From contig NZ_CP046566.1 in NCBI RefSeq assembly GCF_009740285.1, positions 2,228,501-2,292,500 on the forward strand: a stretch of DNA of 64,000 nucleotides, given 5' to 3'. The stretch is from Phnomibacter ginsenosidimutans (lineage in GTDB: Bacteria; Bacteroidota; Bacteroidia; Chitinophagales; Chitinophagaceae). Both the position numbers and the translations under genes were made by a program. This document shows positions 1 to 9,354 of this stretch, in pieces. How positions within the stretch are numbered: the first letter of the stretch is position 1; every line of letters begins with the position of its first letter. The notes beneath the pieces were generated by a model. That model was not told the DNA's origin, ran no database searches, and saw only the letters and a list, made by a program, of their open reading frames with translations.

Positions 1-638
1 ATTTTATTGGCAGTTTTATCCACCTGTGTATTGAGGTAGTTGTAAAAAAGGTATGATACCAAACCAATAATCAAACCTGTAGCGGAAGTAATCATTTTTA
101 CATAAATACCACCAGCGATGGTATTGAGTTCAAAGCGGCCAGAGGTATTGATTTCATAAAACATCTGAATCATACCAATGATGGTACCGAGGAAACCAAA
201 CATGGGTGCCATTCCTGCAATCATCGACAATACGTTGATGTTGCGTTCCATGTTATACATCTCAATTCGCCCTACATTCTCCATGCTCTTTTCAATGGCA
301 TCAATGGGTTTACCCAATCGCTGCAAACCTTTGTCAATGATACGGGCTACCGGATGATCAGTATTCTTCGTCAATGAACGGGCTGCAGTAATGTTGCCGT
401 TCATGATGTGATCCCGCACAATATTCATGAAGTTGGGATCAATACGGGATGCTTTATTGATGGCAATATTTCTTTCTACAAAAAAATACACGGCCACCAC
501 CAATAGCAATGCCAATGGAATCATCAGCACACCACCCTGCGCAATCAATTCCCAAAGATTGATGGACTTAGCAGTAGCACCAGCCTGAGTGGCTACTTGT
601 TGCATGGTATCTGTAAGCGCCTGATAGAGCAAAAACAT
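1..638 (-). CDS. MotA/TolQ/ExbB proton channel family protein, 3' end outside window
   Basis: Inner-membrane proton channel subunit of the ExbB/TolQ type. With an ExbD/TolR partner it uses the proton gradient to energise TonB-dependent outer-membrane uptake or envelope upkeep. The protein starts MFLLYQAL at the ATG at 638. A membrane segment follows (IAQGGVLMIPLALLLVVAVYF), then a cytoplasmic region with the MENVGRIEMYNMERN stretch. Next comes the conserved glycine-rich channel segment (MIAGMAPMFGFLGTIIGMI) and a further membrane segment (MITSATGLIIGLVSYL). About 212 residues are present, so only the last few tens are missing. Family assignment is firm. Which ExbB paralogue this is cannot be told without the partner genes beyond the edge. 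Confidence 0.88.
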   Translation of the reverse strand, partial: MFLLYQALTDTMQQVATQAGATAKSINLWELIAQGGVLMIPLALLLVVAVYFFVERNIAINKASRIDPNFMNIVRDHIMNGNITAARSLTKNTDHPVARIIDKGLQRLGKPIDAIEKSMENVGRIEMYNMERNINVLSMIAGMAPMFGFLGTIIGMIQMFYEINTSGRFELNTIAGGIYVKMITSATGLIIGLVSYLFYNYLNTQVDKTANK

Positions 639-739
639 GGGCAAGTAAATTATTTATGTATCAACGAATATGCAGGCAAATAATTATTCATGTTGTATTT
701 GTCTGCGGCTATTAACAGTTTTTTACGCCAGTTGCAGCA

Positions 740-1673
740 CTACTTTTTTTGTTCTTCAGACTTCATTTGCATCATACCCATAATACGGTTCATGGTACTT
801 TGCATGCCATCGGGGCTGCCATCGAGAAATATCACATTGCCCTTTCCGTATTCAGCAAAGTTCTTAATGGCTTCTGTCCACATACTAAAGAGTATGACAT
901 TGGTATCGAGGTTGGCCTGTTTCAATTCTTCTGCAGCTTCACTCATACCCTTGGCTACTTCCTGACGGAACAGCGCCACACCCTGACCACGCAGTTGTGC
1001 AGCCTGCCGTTCGGCTTCTGCAGCAATCTTAATGGCGTTGCCTTCAGCTTCTGCAGCACGGGTTTTGGTAATAAGCAATGCCTGACCTTCGTTTTCAGCA
1101 GCGGCTTTCATATTGTGGCTGGCCACTACCCTGCTCATGCTTTCTATAATGGCCTGATCAAACGTGATATCATTGATTTGCAAATCGAGCAAATGATAAC
1201 CCCAGGTTTCGAGGGTCTGGTCAATTTCTACTTTCACATATTCTACAATTTCGCGGCGCAAGCCCAATACTTCTGCCTGACGACGGGTAGCCACATACGA
1301 ACGGATGTTGCCTTCAATGGTGCGAACCAATGCCTGCATCAATTCTCTTTCACTCATGAATTTGAAAGCCACCCGCTTGATGGTTTCTTCTTCTTCATTC
1401 ATCACACTGTACAGCAGCATCGATTTGAAGTACACGTTGGCCTGATCGAATGGTAACCGCCTGAAATTCGAGTTCCACACTGCGGTTTTGAATACTCACT
1501 CTGGTATACACTTTTTCCAGAAAAGGAATTTTGATATTCAAACCGGGGCGCATAATGCGGCGGTATTTACCAAACATAGTAATCACAGAAATGTACCCTT
1601 GCTGAACGGTTACAATACCGCTGAGTACAAACAATACCGCAATAACGACGAGAGCAATAAAACCGTAGTCCAT
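740..1673 (-). CDS. SPFH/stomatin-like membrane protein (slipin), frame broken near 1451
   Basis: Membrane-anchored scaffold protein of the SPFH (stomatin/prohibitin/flotillin) family; such proteins form large ring assemblies and organise membrane proteases and microdomains. One N-terminal membrane segment (about residues 5-25, FIALVVIAVLFVLSGIV) is followed by the SPFH domain, then an Ala/Glu-rich coiled coil (TRAAEAEGNAIKIAAEAERQ). The reading frame shifts at about 1451. The first 74 or so residues end in ELEFQAVT, and the rest resumes one frame away with FDQANVYFKSMLLYS. Removing one base (for example one C of the CC in GTTACCATTCG on the coding strand) restores a 310-residue protein of normal length. 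I read this as a sequence error, not a dead gene. Confidence 0.85.
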
Positions 1674-1760
1674 GCTATAAAAATTTGACGAAAGTTAATG
1701 GCGGCTTACCGCATTTAACTGCGGAATTATGCACCATTGGTAATAATGATGGCTGCGTGG

Positions 1761-3479
1761 TTACGCCTGTTCACCTGCAGGCTTTTCCGCTGGCTGTTTT
1801 TGCAGCAAGGTTTGAAACGGAATAGCAATGAAAATAACCAGCGCTGCGCCAATGAGATTGAGCCAGAGAAACGACACAATTTCCATTTTGTAAATGGTGA
1901 CGACCAAGAGTTCGCTTACTACCGCACTCCAAAAAACGGCATCGCCTTTTACTTTTTTAATGAAAAAAGCTACGAGAAAAATGCCTAGAATAACACCGTA
2001 AAAAAGAGAACCCAAAATGTTTACTGCTTCTATTAAGCTGCCCATATTGGTAGCAAACATGGCCACCGCAATGCTGAACAAACCCCAGCCCAACGTGTAT
2101 TGCCAGCTGAGTTTGTACGACGTTTTCTCATCGCAGTTTTTATTCACCACTTTGTGATGAATATCGATAACAGTACTGCTGGCCAACGAATTCAGCGCCG
2201 CTGCAATGCTGCCCCAGGCCGCCAAAATAATCACCGCTATGAGCAGGCCCACCAAGCCTTTCGGCAGGTTCTGTGTCACGAAATACAAGAAGATATAATT
2301 GGTGTCGCTGGTTTCGCCATTGGGTACAGCTTGCTTTAATACAGCAGCGTATTCTTTCCGTAATGATTGGAGTTGTTGGAAGTTTTGCTCCACTGCCTTT
2401 TGCATGGTATCAACATGAAAACCGTCGGTAGCAGGCCCTTGGTTTCTCAACCTATTGCGTTGCTCTTGCAGCAAATTGTACTCCGCTTCCAGCTTGTTGA
2501 GTGTCGGCGCAAATGCAGTGGTCTTGGCTTCTTTCACCAATGTTTGGTTGAAAAAAATTGGTGCCTGATTGAACTGGTAAAAAGCAAATACCAATACGCC
2601 CACCATCAAAATCACAAACTGCATGGGCACTTTTACCAAACCATTCATGAGCAGGCCAATGCGGCTTTCTTTCATGCTGCGGGCTGTGAGGTAGCGGCCC
2701 ACCTGGCTTTGGTCGGTGCCAAAATAACTGAGTGCCAAAAAGAAACCACCAATCACACCACTCCACATATTGTAGCGGTCTTTCCAGTCGAAGCCTTTTT
2801 CTGTCATGCCATCGGTAATGATGTTCATTTTACCCATGCTGCCACCAGTGGCAATGGCTTCGGTAAAACCAACACCTGCCGGCAACAATTGTACAGCTAC
2901 TACAGCAGCAATCAGCATACCGCCCATAATGAGCAGGAACTGCAACTGCTGTGTGTAGGCAATCGATTTGGCACCACCACTTACGGTGTAAATGATGAGC
3001 AACCCACCCATTACCAAATTGGTGAGGTAAATATTCCAACCCAGCAAACTGCTTACAATAATGGCTGGTGCATAAATACTAATACCGGTAGATAAACCGC
3101 GGCCCAGCAAAAAGAGAAAAGATGTGAGTGTTCTTGTTTTTAAATCGAAGCGTTGTTCTAAAAATTCATACGCTGTATACACTTTCAGCTTGTGAAAAAT
3201 GGGTACGAAAAAGGCGCTGATCACAATCATGGCAATGGGCAAGCCAAAATAGTATTGCACAAAACGCATGCCATCGGTATAGGCCTGGCCCGGCGCAGAA
3301 AGAAACGTAACGGCACTAGCCTGAGTGCCCATAATGCTCAGCAATACCAACCACCAGGGCATGCTGCGGCTGCTTAAAAAATAACCTTCCAGCGTTTTTT
3401 CATGACGGCTTTTGTACAGGCCGTAAGTAATGATACCCGCCAGCGTAGCAATCAACACCACCCAATCTAATACAGCCAT
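1761..3479 (-). CDS. sodium:solute symporter family (SSS) transporter with a coiled periplasmic or cytoplasmic insert
   Basis: Sodium-coupled inner-membrane transporter of the SSS family, 572 residues, with some 13 hydrophobic segments. The family signature region is visible around GGAKSIAYTQQLQFL and SYFGTDQSQVGRYLTAR. Residues ~303-392 form a hydrophilic, Gln/Glu/Leu-rich loop (for example LNKLEAEYNLLQEQRNRLR) that looks like two coiled-coil helices. It interrupts the membrane core and is longer than in typical SSS members. The gene is last in an operon after a PIG-L deacetylase and two tiny membrane proteins. The substrate is unknown; by context it is a product of the deacetylase or of its glycoconjugate substrate (inference). 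Confidence 0.87.
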   Translation of the reverse strand: MAVLDWVVLIATLAGIITYGLYKSRHEKTLEGYFLSSRSMPWWLVLLSIMGTQASAVTFLSAPGQAYTDGMRFVQYYFGLPIAMIVISAFFVPIFHKLKVYTAYEFLEQRFDLKTRTLTSFLFLLGRGLSTGISIYAPAIIVSSLLGWNIYLTNLVMGGLLIIYTVSGGAKSIAYTQQLQFLLIMGGMLIAAVVAVQLLPAGVGFTEAIATGGSMGKMNIITDGMTEKGFDWKDRYNMWSGVIGGFFLALSYFGTDQSQVGRYLTARSMKESRIGLLMNGLVKVPMQFVILMVGVLVFAFYQFNQAPIFFNQTLVKEAKTTAFAPTLNKLEAEYNLLQEQRNRLRNQGPATDGFHVDTMQKAVEQNFQQLQSLRKEYAAVLKQAVPNGETSDTNYIFLYFVTQNLPKGLVGLLIAVIILAAWGSIAAALNSLASSTVIDIHHKVVNKNCDEKTSYKLSWQYTLGWGLFSIAVAMFATNMGSLIEAVNILGSLFYGVILGIFLVAFFIKKVKGDAVFWSAVVSELLVVTIYKMEIVSFLWLNLIGAALVIFIAIPFQTLLQKQPAEKPAGEQA

Positions 3480-3497
3480 GATGCAACTCTTGAAGGA

Positions 3498-3605
3498 TTA
3501 TTGAAACAATTGACTGAGATAGGTAAACCACCAAATCTGCAACAGCAGAAATGCCAGTACCAAAATGTACCAAACCTGCCAATATTTACGGCCGGGCTCC
3601 CGCAT
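3498..3605 (-). CDS. 35-residue single-span membrane protein in front of the symporter
   Basis: A 35-residue protein starting MREPGRKYWQVW, with one hydrophobic helix (YILVLAFLLLQIWWF) and a short tail. It begins on the ATG inside TAATG, sharing a base with the stop codon of the preceding 50-residue gene, and ends 18 bases before the symporter ATG. Such tight coupling is typical of co-translated genes. The aromatic-rich helix and its position suggest a small accessory subunit of the SSS transporter, but that is inference. I cannot name a family. Confidence 0.6.
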   Translation of the reverse strand: MREPGRKYWQVWYILVLAFLLLQIWWFTYLSQLFQ

Positions 3606-3757
3606 TAATCACGTTGTTTTTTGTATGGTTTTCCAAATGCATACAAAGCCGCAATGATGATGCCAATGAGGAAACCCCATCGAAAGTTTTTGATGAGTTT
3701 GCCGATGATTAAGCCAGACACCGCAGCAATGATGAGCAATATTTCGGGACGACGCAT
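3605..3757 (-). CDS. 50-residue membrane protein between deacetylase and symporter
   Basis: A 50-residue protein starting MRRPEILLIIAAVSGLIIG, with two short hydrophobic stretches (ILLIIAAVSGLIIG and WGFLIGIIIAALYAF) and a basic C-terminus (KPYKKQRD). It lies 43 bases after the PIG-L deacetylase stop and overlaps the next gene at TAATG. Gene position, codon phase and hydrophobic pattern make it likely to be real. The function is unknown. It could be a helper of the downstream symporter. Confidence 0.55.
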   Translation of the reverse strand: MRRPEILLIIAAVSGLIIGKLIKNFRWGFLIGIIIAALYAFGKPYKKQRD

Positions 3758-3800
3758 GAATACAAATTAATGATAATGGAAATGCTTCAGCAACACTACG

Positions 3801-6326
3801 CTAATGTTTGGGCAATGCCAAGAGATTGGCCAACAAGCGGTAGGCGCCGGGCACACCGGCTGGCAGTTCGCGGAAGAAAACCAGAGCAGTGTACACAAAG
3901 TTGCCTTTGCCATATGGCGCAATAGCGAGGCTACCATTTTGCATGGGTTCATTAGGATCGTTGAGGCCCAAAGGCAATTGCCAGTTGGCATCCAATCCTT
4001 CTGCATGGTACACACTTCGCTCCTGCACCCAGCCTTCAAAATCTTTAGTGGTGATTTTATTCGGAAAATTCAACACCGGATGATTCGGCAATAAAAACTG
4101 CACCGGAGATTGCTCATCGGTAATACGTGTCCGGCCGATGCTAAATGGGTATGGCGCCATCTTCCCTTTCAACGAACTGATGAAATTGTTGGTGTTGTAT
4201 TGTACAATCAGGTTGCCACCATTTTTTACGTAGGTCATCAAACCTTCGTAGGCTTGTGCCAAATAATCGTGAATGTTGTAGGCACGTACCCCCATCACCA
4301 CAGCATCGAATTGCTTCAGCAATTCGGGTTTCAAATCGGCTTCTTTCAACTCTGTCACTTGATAGCCCATTTGCAACAAGGCCTCCGGAATTTTATCGCC
4401 GGCACCCGGTAAGTAACCAATCTTTTTGCCAACGGTTTTCAAATCGATGTGCAACACTTTCACCACATCCTGATAGTGCCAGGTTTGTGTGGGAATGTGG
4501 TCGTATTCAATCATACGGCGGGCATTGAAAAACTCGGCATCACCAAAGCTGCCACCGGGTTTGAACGACAAATGCAGCACATCTTCTTCCTTACCTGTAC
4601 CCTTCATGTAATTGGGTACTTTCAAGGTGATTGTCTTTTTATCGTTGGCAGCAAACTGCATGGCCGACTGTGGCATTTGCTGCTTGTAGCCAGAGTTGGC
4701 ACCGCTCAGCAAAATGTTGGGCGACGCGGCATTGGCGGCTTTTACCGATTGAATATTTACCTGCAACGTAGCACTGTCGCTGCTGTTTTTCCGGAAGAGC
4801 AACACACCCGGATCGTTGTATAACAAAAACGGATTGGTGACGTGTATCGGATTGTACAATTCTGCTTTTACCGGATCTACCACTCTGTATTGAATGCTGG
4901 GATTTACTTTGATGACACGATTGCCCAATGCGATGAACACTTCCAATGTTGGCGGCTCATTTTCACCCTTACCAATCAACTGCTGGTCTTGTACATCAAA
5001 CATGCCGTCTTTCTTGGGCATGCGCAACCAATAAGGTTGTGTTTCCAACAAACTGTTACCCATCGGCACAGCATAAGGAATTTGTGTCCACACATTTGCC
5101 GGCAATGGTTTTTGTATGTCTTGAAATTTATCGTTGAAACCAATGGTACGGATGCTCATGGGAAAATCTGACCGGTTGATGATGTTGAGCATTAGCTTGG
5201 CAGAATCGCCTGTCACCACTGCAGGTTGCGTTACAATGGCTTCTGCATAAATACCTGCACAGTGCTGAATAATGCGATCCAAATCCCGCAGTTTAATTTT
5301 CACCCATTGGTCGAAGGGTTGAATGGCCAGCAACCTTGATTTTAATTGCAATAAGGCAGGAATACTGGCATCAGGATGCTCCATATCGTACAAGCGAATG
5401 ATGCCGTTGATCATGGCTTCAATACCTTCTGCATTTTTCACCCTGTCCCAACTGGTGGTTACGCCATCCATCAATCCTTGCTTCACGGGCTCTCCGGCCA
5501 CCAGGCTAAAATATTCTTTGGAGTTGCCCCGTTGGCGGCTTACGCCAAAACCCTGACTCTTGTGCTGGCTCCGGCTTTCACCGGCCAGTTCGCCAATGCT
5601 TTTGCCAGTCAGCGTATTGTACTGTCCCACTTCCAGCGAAAACTGTTTAGTACTATCAATGGTATTGGCGCTGCCAAAATTGAACGTGTTCCAAAGCACC
5701 CGCTTGGGCTGCCACACACGGGCTCCTTTACCAAACTGGTCGGTAAACTCATCGGCATTGCCTGCTGCTTCATAACCCAAACGGGCCATGATGCCGCTGG
5801 CACTGTGGTGACCGTGACCTGCTCTGCCATCTTCGGGAAAACGGGCAATAATCACATCGGGGCGAAACTGGCGAATCACCCACACTACATCGCTGAGCAC
5901 GGCTTGTTTATCCCAAATGCGAAACGTTTCTTCAGGATTTTTGCTAAAACCAAAATCGAAAGCCCGGCTGAAAAACTGTTCACCGCCATCTATACGGCGG
6001 GCAGCCAGCAACTCTTGGGTACGAATGAGTCCGAGTTCTACGCCTTGCTCATCGCCAATCAGGTTTTGGCCACCATCGCCACGGGTAAGGCTAAGGTAGC
6101 CGGTACGATACAGGGCATGATTGCTCAGCCAGGCTATCAGACGGGTGTTCTCATCATCGGGGTGAGCAGCTATGTACAACACACTGCCCAGCACTTTCAG
6201 CTTCTTGATGTCCTGCAATATTTGACCGGCGGAGGGTGTCTCCGGCACTTGCGCCAACGCAGCAAAACCCGCCAGCATCCCCAATCCTGTGGCCAGTATT
6301 ATTTTGAATTTATTCAACAGACACAT
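3801..6326 (-). CDS. secreted PIG-L/LmbE family deacetylase, large form
   Basis: Zinc-dependent N-deacetylase of the PIG-L/LmbE family, acting on N-acetylated sugars or glycoconjugates. The 841-residue protein has a signal peptide (IILATGLGMLAGFAALAQ). The N-terminal catalytic domain carries the family motif AHPDDE (His55, Asp57, Asp58) and a second metal-binding segment GHGHHSASG. The C-terminal half (from about residue 400) holds beta-rich and ThuA/GATase-like modules (KIGYLPGAGDKIPEALLQMG), as in the long secreted Bacteroidota members. It heads an operon with two tiny membrane proteins and an SSS transporter. I infer extracellular or periplasmic deacetylation followed by uptake of the product. 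Confidence 0.85.
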   Translation of the reverse strand: MCLLNKFKIILATGLGMLAGFAALAQVPETPSAGQILQDIKKLKVLGSVLYIAAHPDDENTRLIAWLSNHALYRTGYLSLTRGDGGQNLIGDEQGVELGLIRTQELLAARRIDGGEQFFSRAFDFGFSKNPEETFRIWDKQAVLSDVVWVIRQFRPDVIIARFPEDGRAGHGHHSASGIMARLGYEAAGNADEFTDQFGKGARVWQPKRVLWNTFNFGSANTIDSTKQFSLEVGQYNTLTGKSIGELAGESRSQHKSQGFGVSRQRGNSKEYFSLVAGEPVKQGLMDGVTTSWDRVKNAEGIEAMINGIIRLYDMEHPDASIPALLQLKSRLLAIQPFDQWVKIKLRDLDRIIQHCAGIYAEAIVTQPAVVTGDSAKLMLNIINRSDFPMSIRTIGFNDKFQDIQKPLPANVWTQIPYAVPMGNSLLETQPYWLRMPKKDGMFDVQDQQLIGKGENEPPTLEVFIALGNRVIKVNPSIQYRVVDPVKAELYNPIHVTNPFLLYNDPGVLLFRKNSSDSATLQVNIQSVKAANAASPNILLSGANSGYKQQMPQSAMQFAANDKKTITLKVPNYMKGTGKEEDVLHLSFKPGGSFGDAEFFNARRMIEYDHIPTQTWHYQDVVKVLHIDLKTVGKKIGYLPGAGDKIPEALLQMGYQVTELKEADLKPELLKQFDAVVMGVRAYNIHDYLAQAYEGLMTYVKNGGNLIVQYNTNNFISSLKGKMAPYPFSIGRTRITDEQSPVQFLLPNHPVLNFPNKITTKDFEGWVQERSVYHAEGLDANWQLPLGLNDPNEPMQNGSLAIAPYGKGNFVYTALVFFRELPAGVPGAYRLLANLLALPKH

Positions 6327-6453
6327 GATTTTCTATGGCTTCAATAGATGATTAAAAAAAATAATTGGTCGGTGTTAAACCATTGTTTTTTTCTGGTACG
6401 ATGCTTGATATATTCACAGTGATCTGATTAACCCCAAACCCCCAATTTAAACT

Positions 6454-6585
6454 ATGAGACGTTTTAGCCTCGCCCTTCTTTCATTATTCGTAGTAGCCTT
6501 GCTGGTTAGCAGTTGCTCTGGTGGCATGAGCATTCAGGCAGCAGCCAATGGCAAACAAAAATGTGGCCGCGGATTTATCCGTTAA
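6454..6585 (+). CDS. 43-residue lipoprotein-like peptide
   Basis: A short gene starting MRRFSLALLSLFVVALLVSS, with a lipobox at SSC (cysteine 21). After lipidation it would leave only some 20 residues, ending CGRGFIR. It is followed within 40 bases by a strong terminator on the same strand, which supports a real transcript. The 5' leader carries a C-rich stretch (ACCCCAAACCCCCAA). It does not overlap neighbouring genes. The function is unknown; very short lipoproteins of this sort are common in Bacteroidota and often go unannotated. Confidence 0.55.
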   Translation: MRRFSLALLSLFVVALLVSSCSGGMSIQAAANGKQKCGRGFIR

Positions 6586-6620
6586 TATTACTCACGTAGT
6601 GAGCTCTCACCCATAGTTGA

Positions 6621-6649
6621 AGCGACCACTTTGCAGTGGTCGCTTTTTT
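6621..6649 (+). terminator. rho-independent terminator
   Basis: Perfect 10-base stem AGCGACCACT / AGTGGTCGCT around the four-base loop TTGC, followed by six T. It closes the small lipoprotein gene and also lies just past the end of the convergent carboxypeptidase gene. Confidence 0.85.
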
Positions 6650-6653
6650 ATTG

Positions 6654-9157
6654 TTATCGGGCGGCGTTGCCAGAGTTGACCATAAACAGTGCATTGGCCA
6701 TCAGCAGCTTGCCACTTTCCCAAAAGTTGCGGAACAATACATCGTCGGCAAAGAACACAACAGAGCCACGGCCCACAGGCACTTCGCCAAACAGTACGCC
6801 ATCTTTCAGTTGTGCCTTGGCTTTGTTGCCGGTGAAGCCAGCTATTTGTGCCTCTTTTTTAATGACACCCACATTCCAGCCATTCTCCATAAACTCGTAC
6901 ACATTGTTGTCGGCCTTGAGGGTAAAATAGGTTTTATCGAAACCATAGCCCAACGGATGTGAGTTGTCTACCTCTACTTTGAAAATGCTGCCGGGGTTGT
7001 TGTATTGCAGGCTTTCTTTTTCCTGGTTTTCGTAGCGGCGAACATTGTCGTACAAACCATCCTTTTCGTCGGCTTCTTTTTTATTGCTCAGGCCCCAATC
7101 GGCTTGCACCAGCTGGCTCACTGCATTTTCCATTACAATGAGTTTACCACCCTGCTGAATCCATTTCTTCATAGCACCATCTTTATCAAACAAGGGTTTG
7201 TAATTGTAACCTTCTGGCAAAATCACCACATCGTATTTATGCCATGCAATGCTGTTGAGGTTAGCTGCATTAATCAACGTTACCGGGTATTGCAAATCTC
7301 TTTCGAGGTAATGCCACACTTCGCCGGCACCCAGACTACTGGTGCCTTCACCTGTAGCCATAGCCACTCGTGGGGCATGCATAATTTTCACATCGGGGCT
7401 ACCAAAGTCGGCACCTTTGTCCATAAATCCAGTGGCCACGGGTACCAGGGTTACCCGATGATCGGTTGCCAAATCCGCAATCTTTTTTCGAGGTTGGCCA
7501 CATGCTGGTTCGATGTCTTCAGTAAGATTATTGTACCTGCAGGGTAAGTGGTGCCCTGATACTCAAATGAACGCTGCGCTACCCGTGGCTTAATGCCAGC
7601 TTTGAGACAAGCTGCTACAAAATTGGCCTCGCTATTGCTGCGCCAAGGCAGCAAATAACCGTACTGCATGGGTGGCACCACCGGCATCATCAAAATAGCA
7701 GGCACGGCTTTGTTCACAGTAAGTTTTTCTTTTACAGCAAAAGCCTTGAGGCCATGTGCGTAAGGAATGCTCCACGCTGTAATGTCGTATGTAGCACTAT
7801 CAGTAATTTTTGAGGTGGGTTCAAACAACACTTTGGCCATGGTGCCACGTGGTTGCACGGTGCTAATGACGATGTCGCCTTTCTCTACATTAAAAACTTC
7901 TTCTTTACCGCTGATATAGTTGAAACCTTTGGCAGGTGCAGCAGCGCCATAGCCCCATTCAATACCATTGTTGGTGAGCAAGTCTGTAAGACGTTTGATT
8001 TTGCCTTCGTTGCCTTTTTCTTTCACCACAAAAGTTTTGTACTCCCCTACGCCGTTTGTACGGGCATTGGCAAAAAACTGCTGGAAGTTTTGCTGCAAAC
8101 CGGTAGCATTTTTTGAAGCAATTTCTACGGTGCTAATACCGGTGGTGAAATGATGTTCGGCACGGTCAACCAAGGTGAGGGTGTCACCGTCTTCGTTGCG
8201 GATAGCAAGACCTGCACGAATACCCCCCTGCTCATAGGTCATGCCAATGCTGCCATTGTAAGTAGGCCATGTATCGCCATAGCTGGGGTAAAACAGGTCG
8301 AAACGTTCTTTGGTAAAAAACAGCCAGTTGTTGGCATCAAAATATTTGGCATGGTTGCGGCCAATACTTGTTTGAAACTGGCGCTGCCAGGGCGTAATCA
8401 CTTCATGAAAAGGCTCAGCGGCTGGCGCAAAATAGTAGGGTTCGTTGAAGCCCTGCTCATGAAAATCGACATGTACATGCGGCATCCACTTGTTGTATTG
8501 AGGAATGCGCTGCTGGGTTTCTACCTGCGTTTGCCAGGCCCAGTCGCGGTTGAGGTCGAAGTTGTAATGGTTGCTTCTGCCACCGGGCCAGGGCTCCGCA
8601 TGTTCCCGTGATGATGGGTCGGCATTCATACGGTCGCCCACCACGCTGTTGTACCAGTTTACATAGCGGTCGCGGCCATCGGGGTTGATACAAGGATCAA
8701 TAATGACCACGGTATTTTTCAACCACTCTTGCGCCTTGGCATCGGTGAGTAAAAAATAGGCCGTCTTCATGACCGCTTCGCTGCTACTGGCTTCGTTGCC
8801 ATGCACGTTGTAGCTCATCCACACAATGGCGGTACCATTTACCTGACCATTACCCGCTGCCAATCCTGCCAGTTGCAGGTTGTTTTGGCGGATGCTTTCC
8901 AGCTGGCCCATGTTGGCGGTACTGGCAAAAGTGGCCAGCAACAAGGGGCGGCCTTCATTGGTGCGGCCATATTGCTCCAGCTTCATTTGTGCAGGGGCAG
9001 CTTTGGCCAAGGCTTCAAAGTAGGCCACAATTTTGTGGTGGGGCGTAAAACGTTCGCCAATTTCATAGCCTAAAAATGACTTGGGCGAAGGAATGCTTTG
9101 TGCGATGCCAAACACGGCCAACAGCAGCAAGCAAAGAGTAGCAGTTATTTTTTTCAT
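6654..9157 (-). CDS. M14 family zinc carboxypeptidase, frame broken near 7475
   Basis: Secreted zinc carboxypeptidase of the M14 family. The start at MKKITATLCLLLL gives a signal peptide ending at about GIAQ. Zinc ligands are visible in HGNE (His119, Glu122) and in the HVHVDFHEQG segment. DLNRDW and the GMTYEQGG region (putative catalytic Glu) follow. A long C-terminal region with a GATase-like fold (KYDVVILPEGYNYKPL) completes the usual ~830-residue Bacteroidota form. The frame is lost at about 7475. The first part ends LEKRLRI and the second resumes LATDHRVTLVP. One T added to the TTT run (coding strand ATTTGG) rejoins them into 834 residues. I treat the gene as whole with a probable sequence error. 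Confidence 0.86.
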
Positions 9158-9354
9158 ACCAGATAAGTAGGACAACAAAGATTAAGGAAAAAAGCTTTGC
9201 AGCCTGTTGGACGACAGAACCGCAGAAACCTTGGTAGTAAATGACCTCCATTCGTGGAAAATTCAAGGGCTTTCTCTTCCTACCAATCGCAAAAGCGATG
9301 CAGTAGCATTCCCATCTTTCCCTGATATTTGGCTTCCACAATATTTCACTGCTT

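Noticed and set aside
5376-6347. Long plus-strand open frame opposite the PIG-L deacetylase
   Set aside because: Antisense to a gene with clear catalytic motifs; no recognisable domain of its own.
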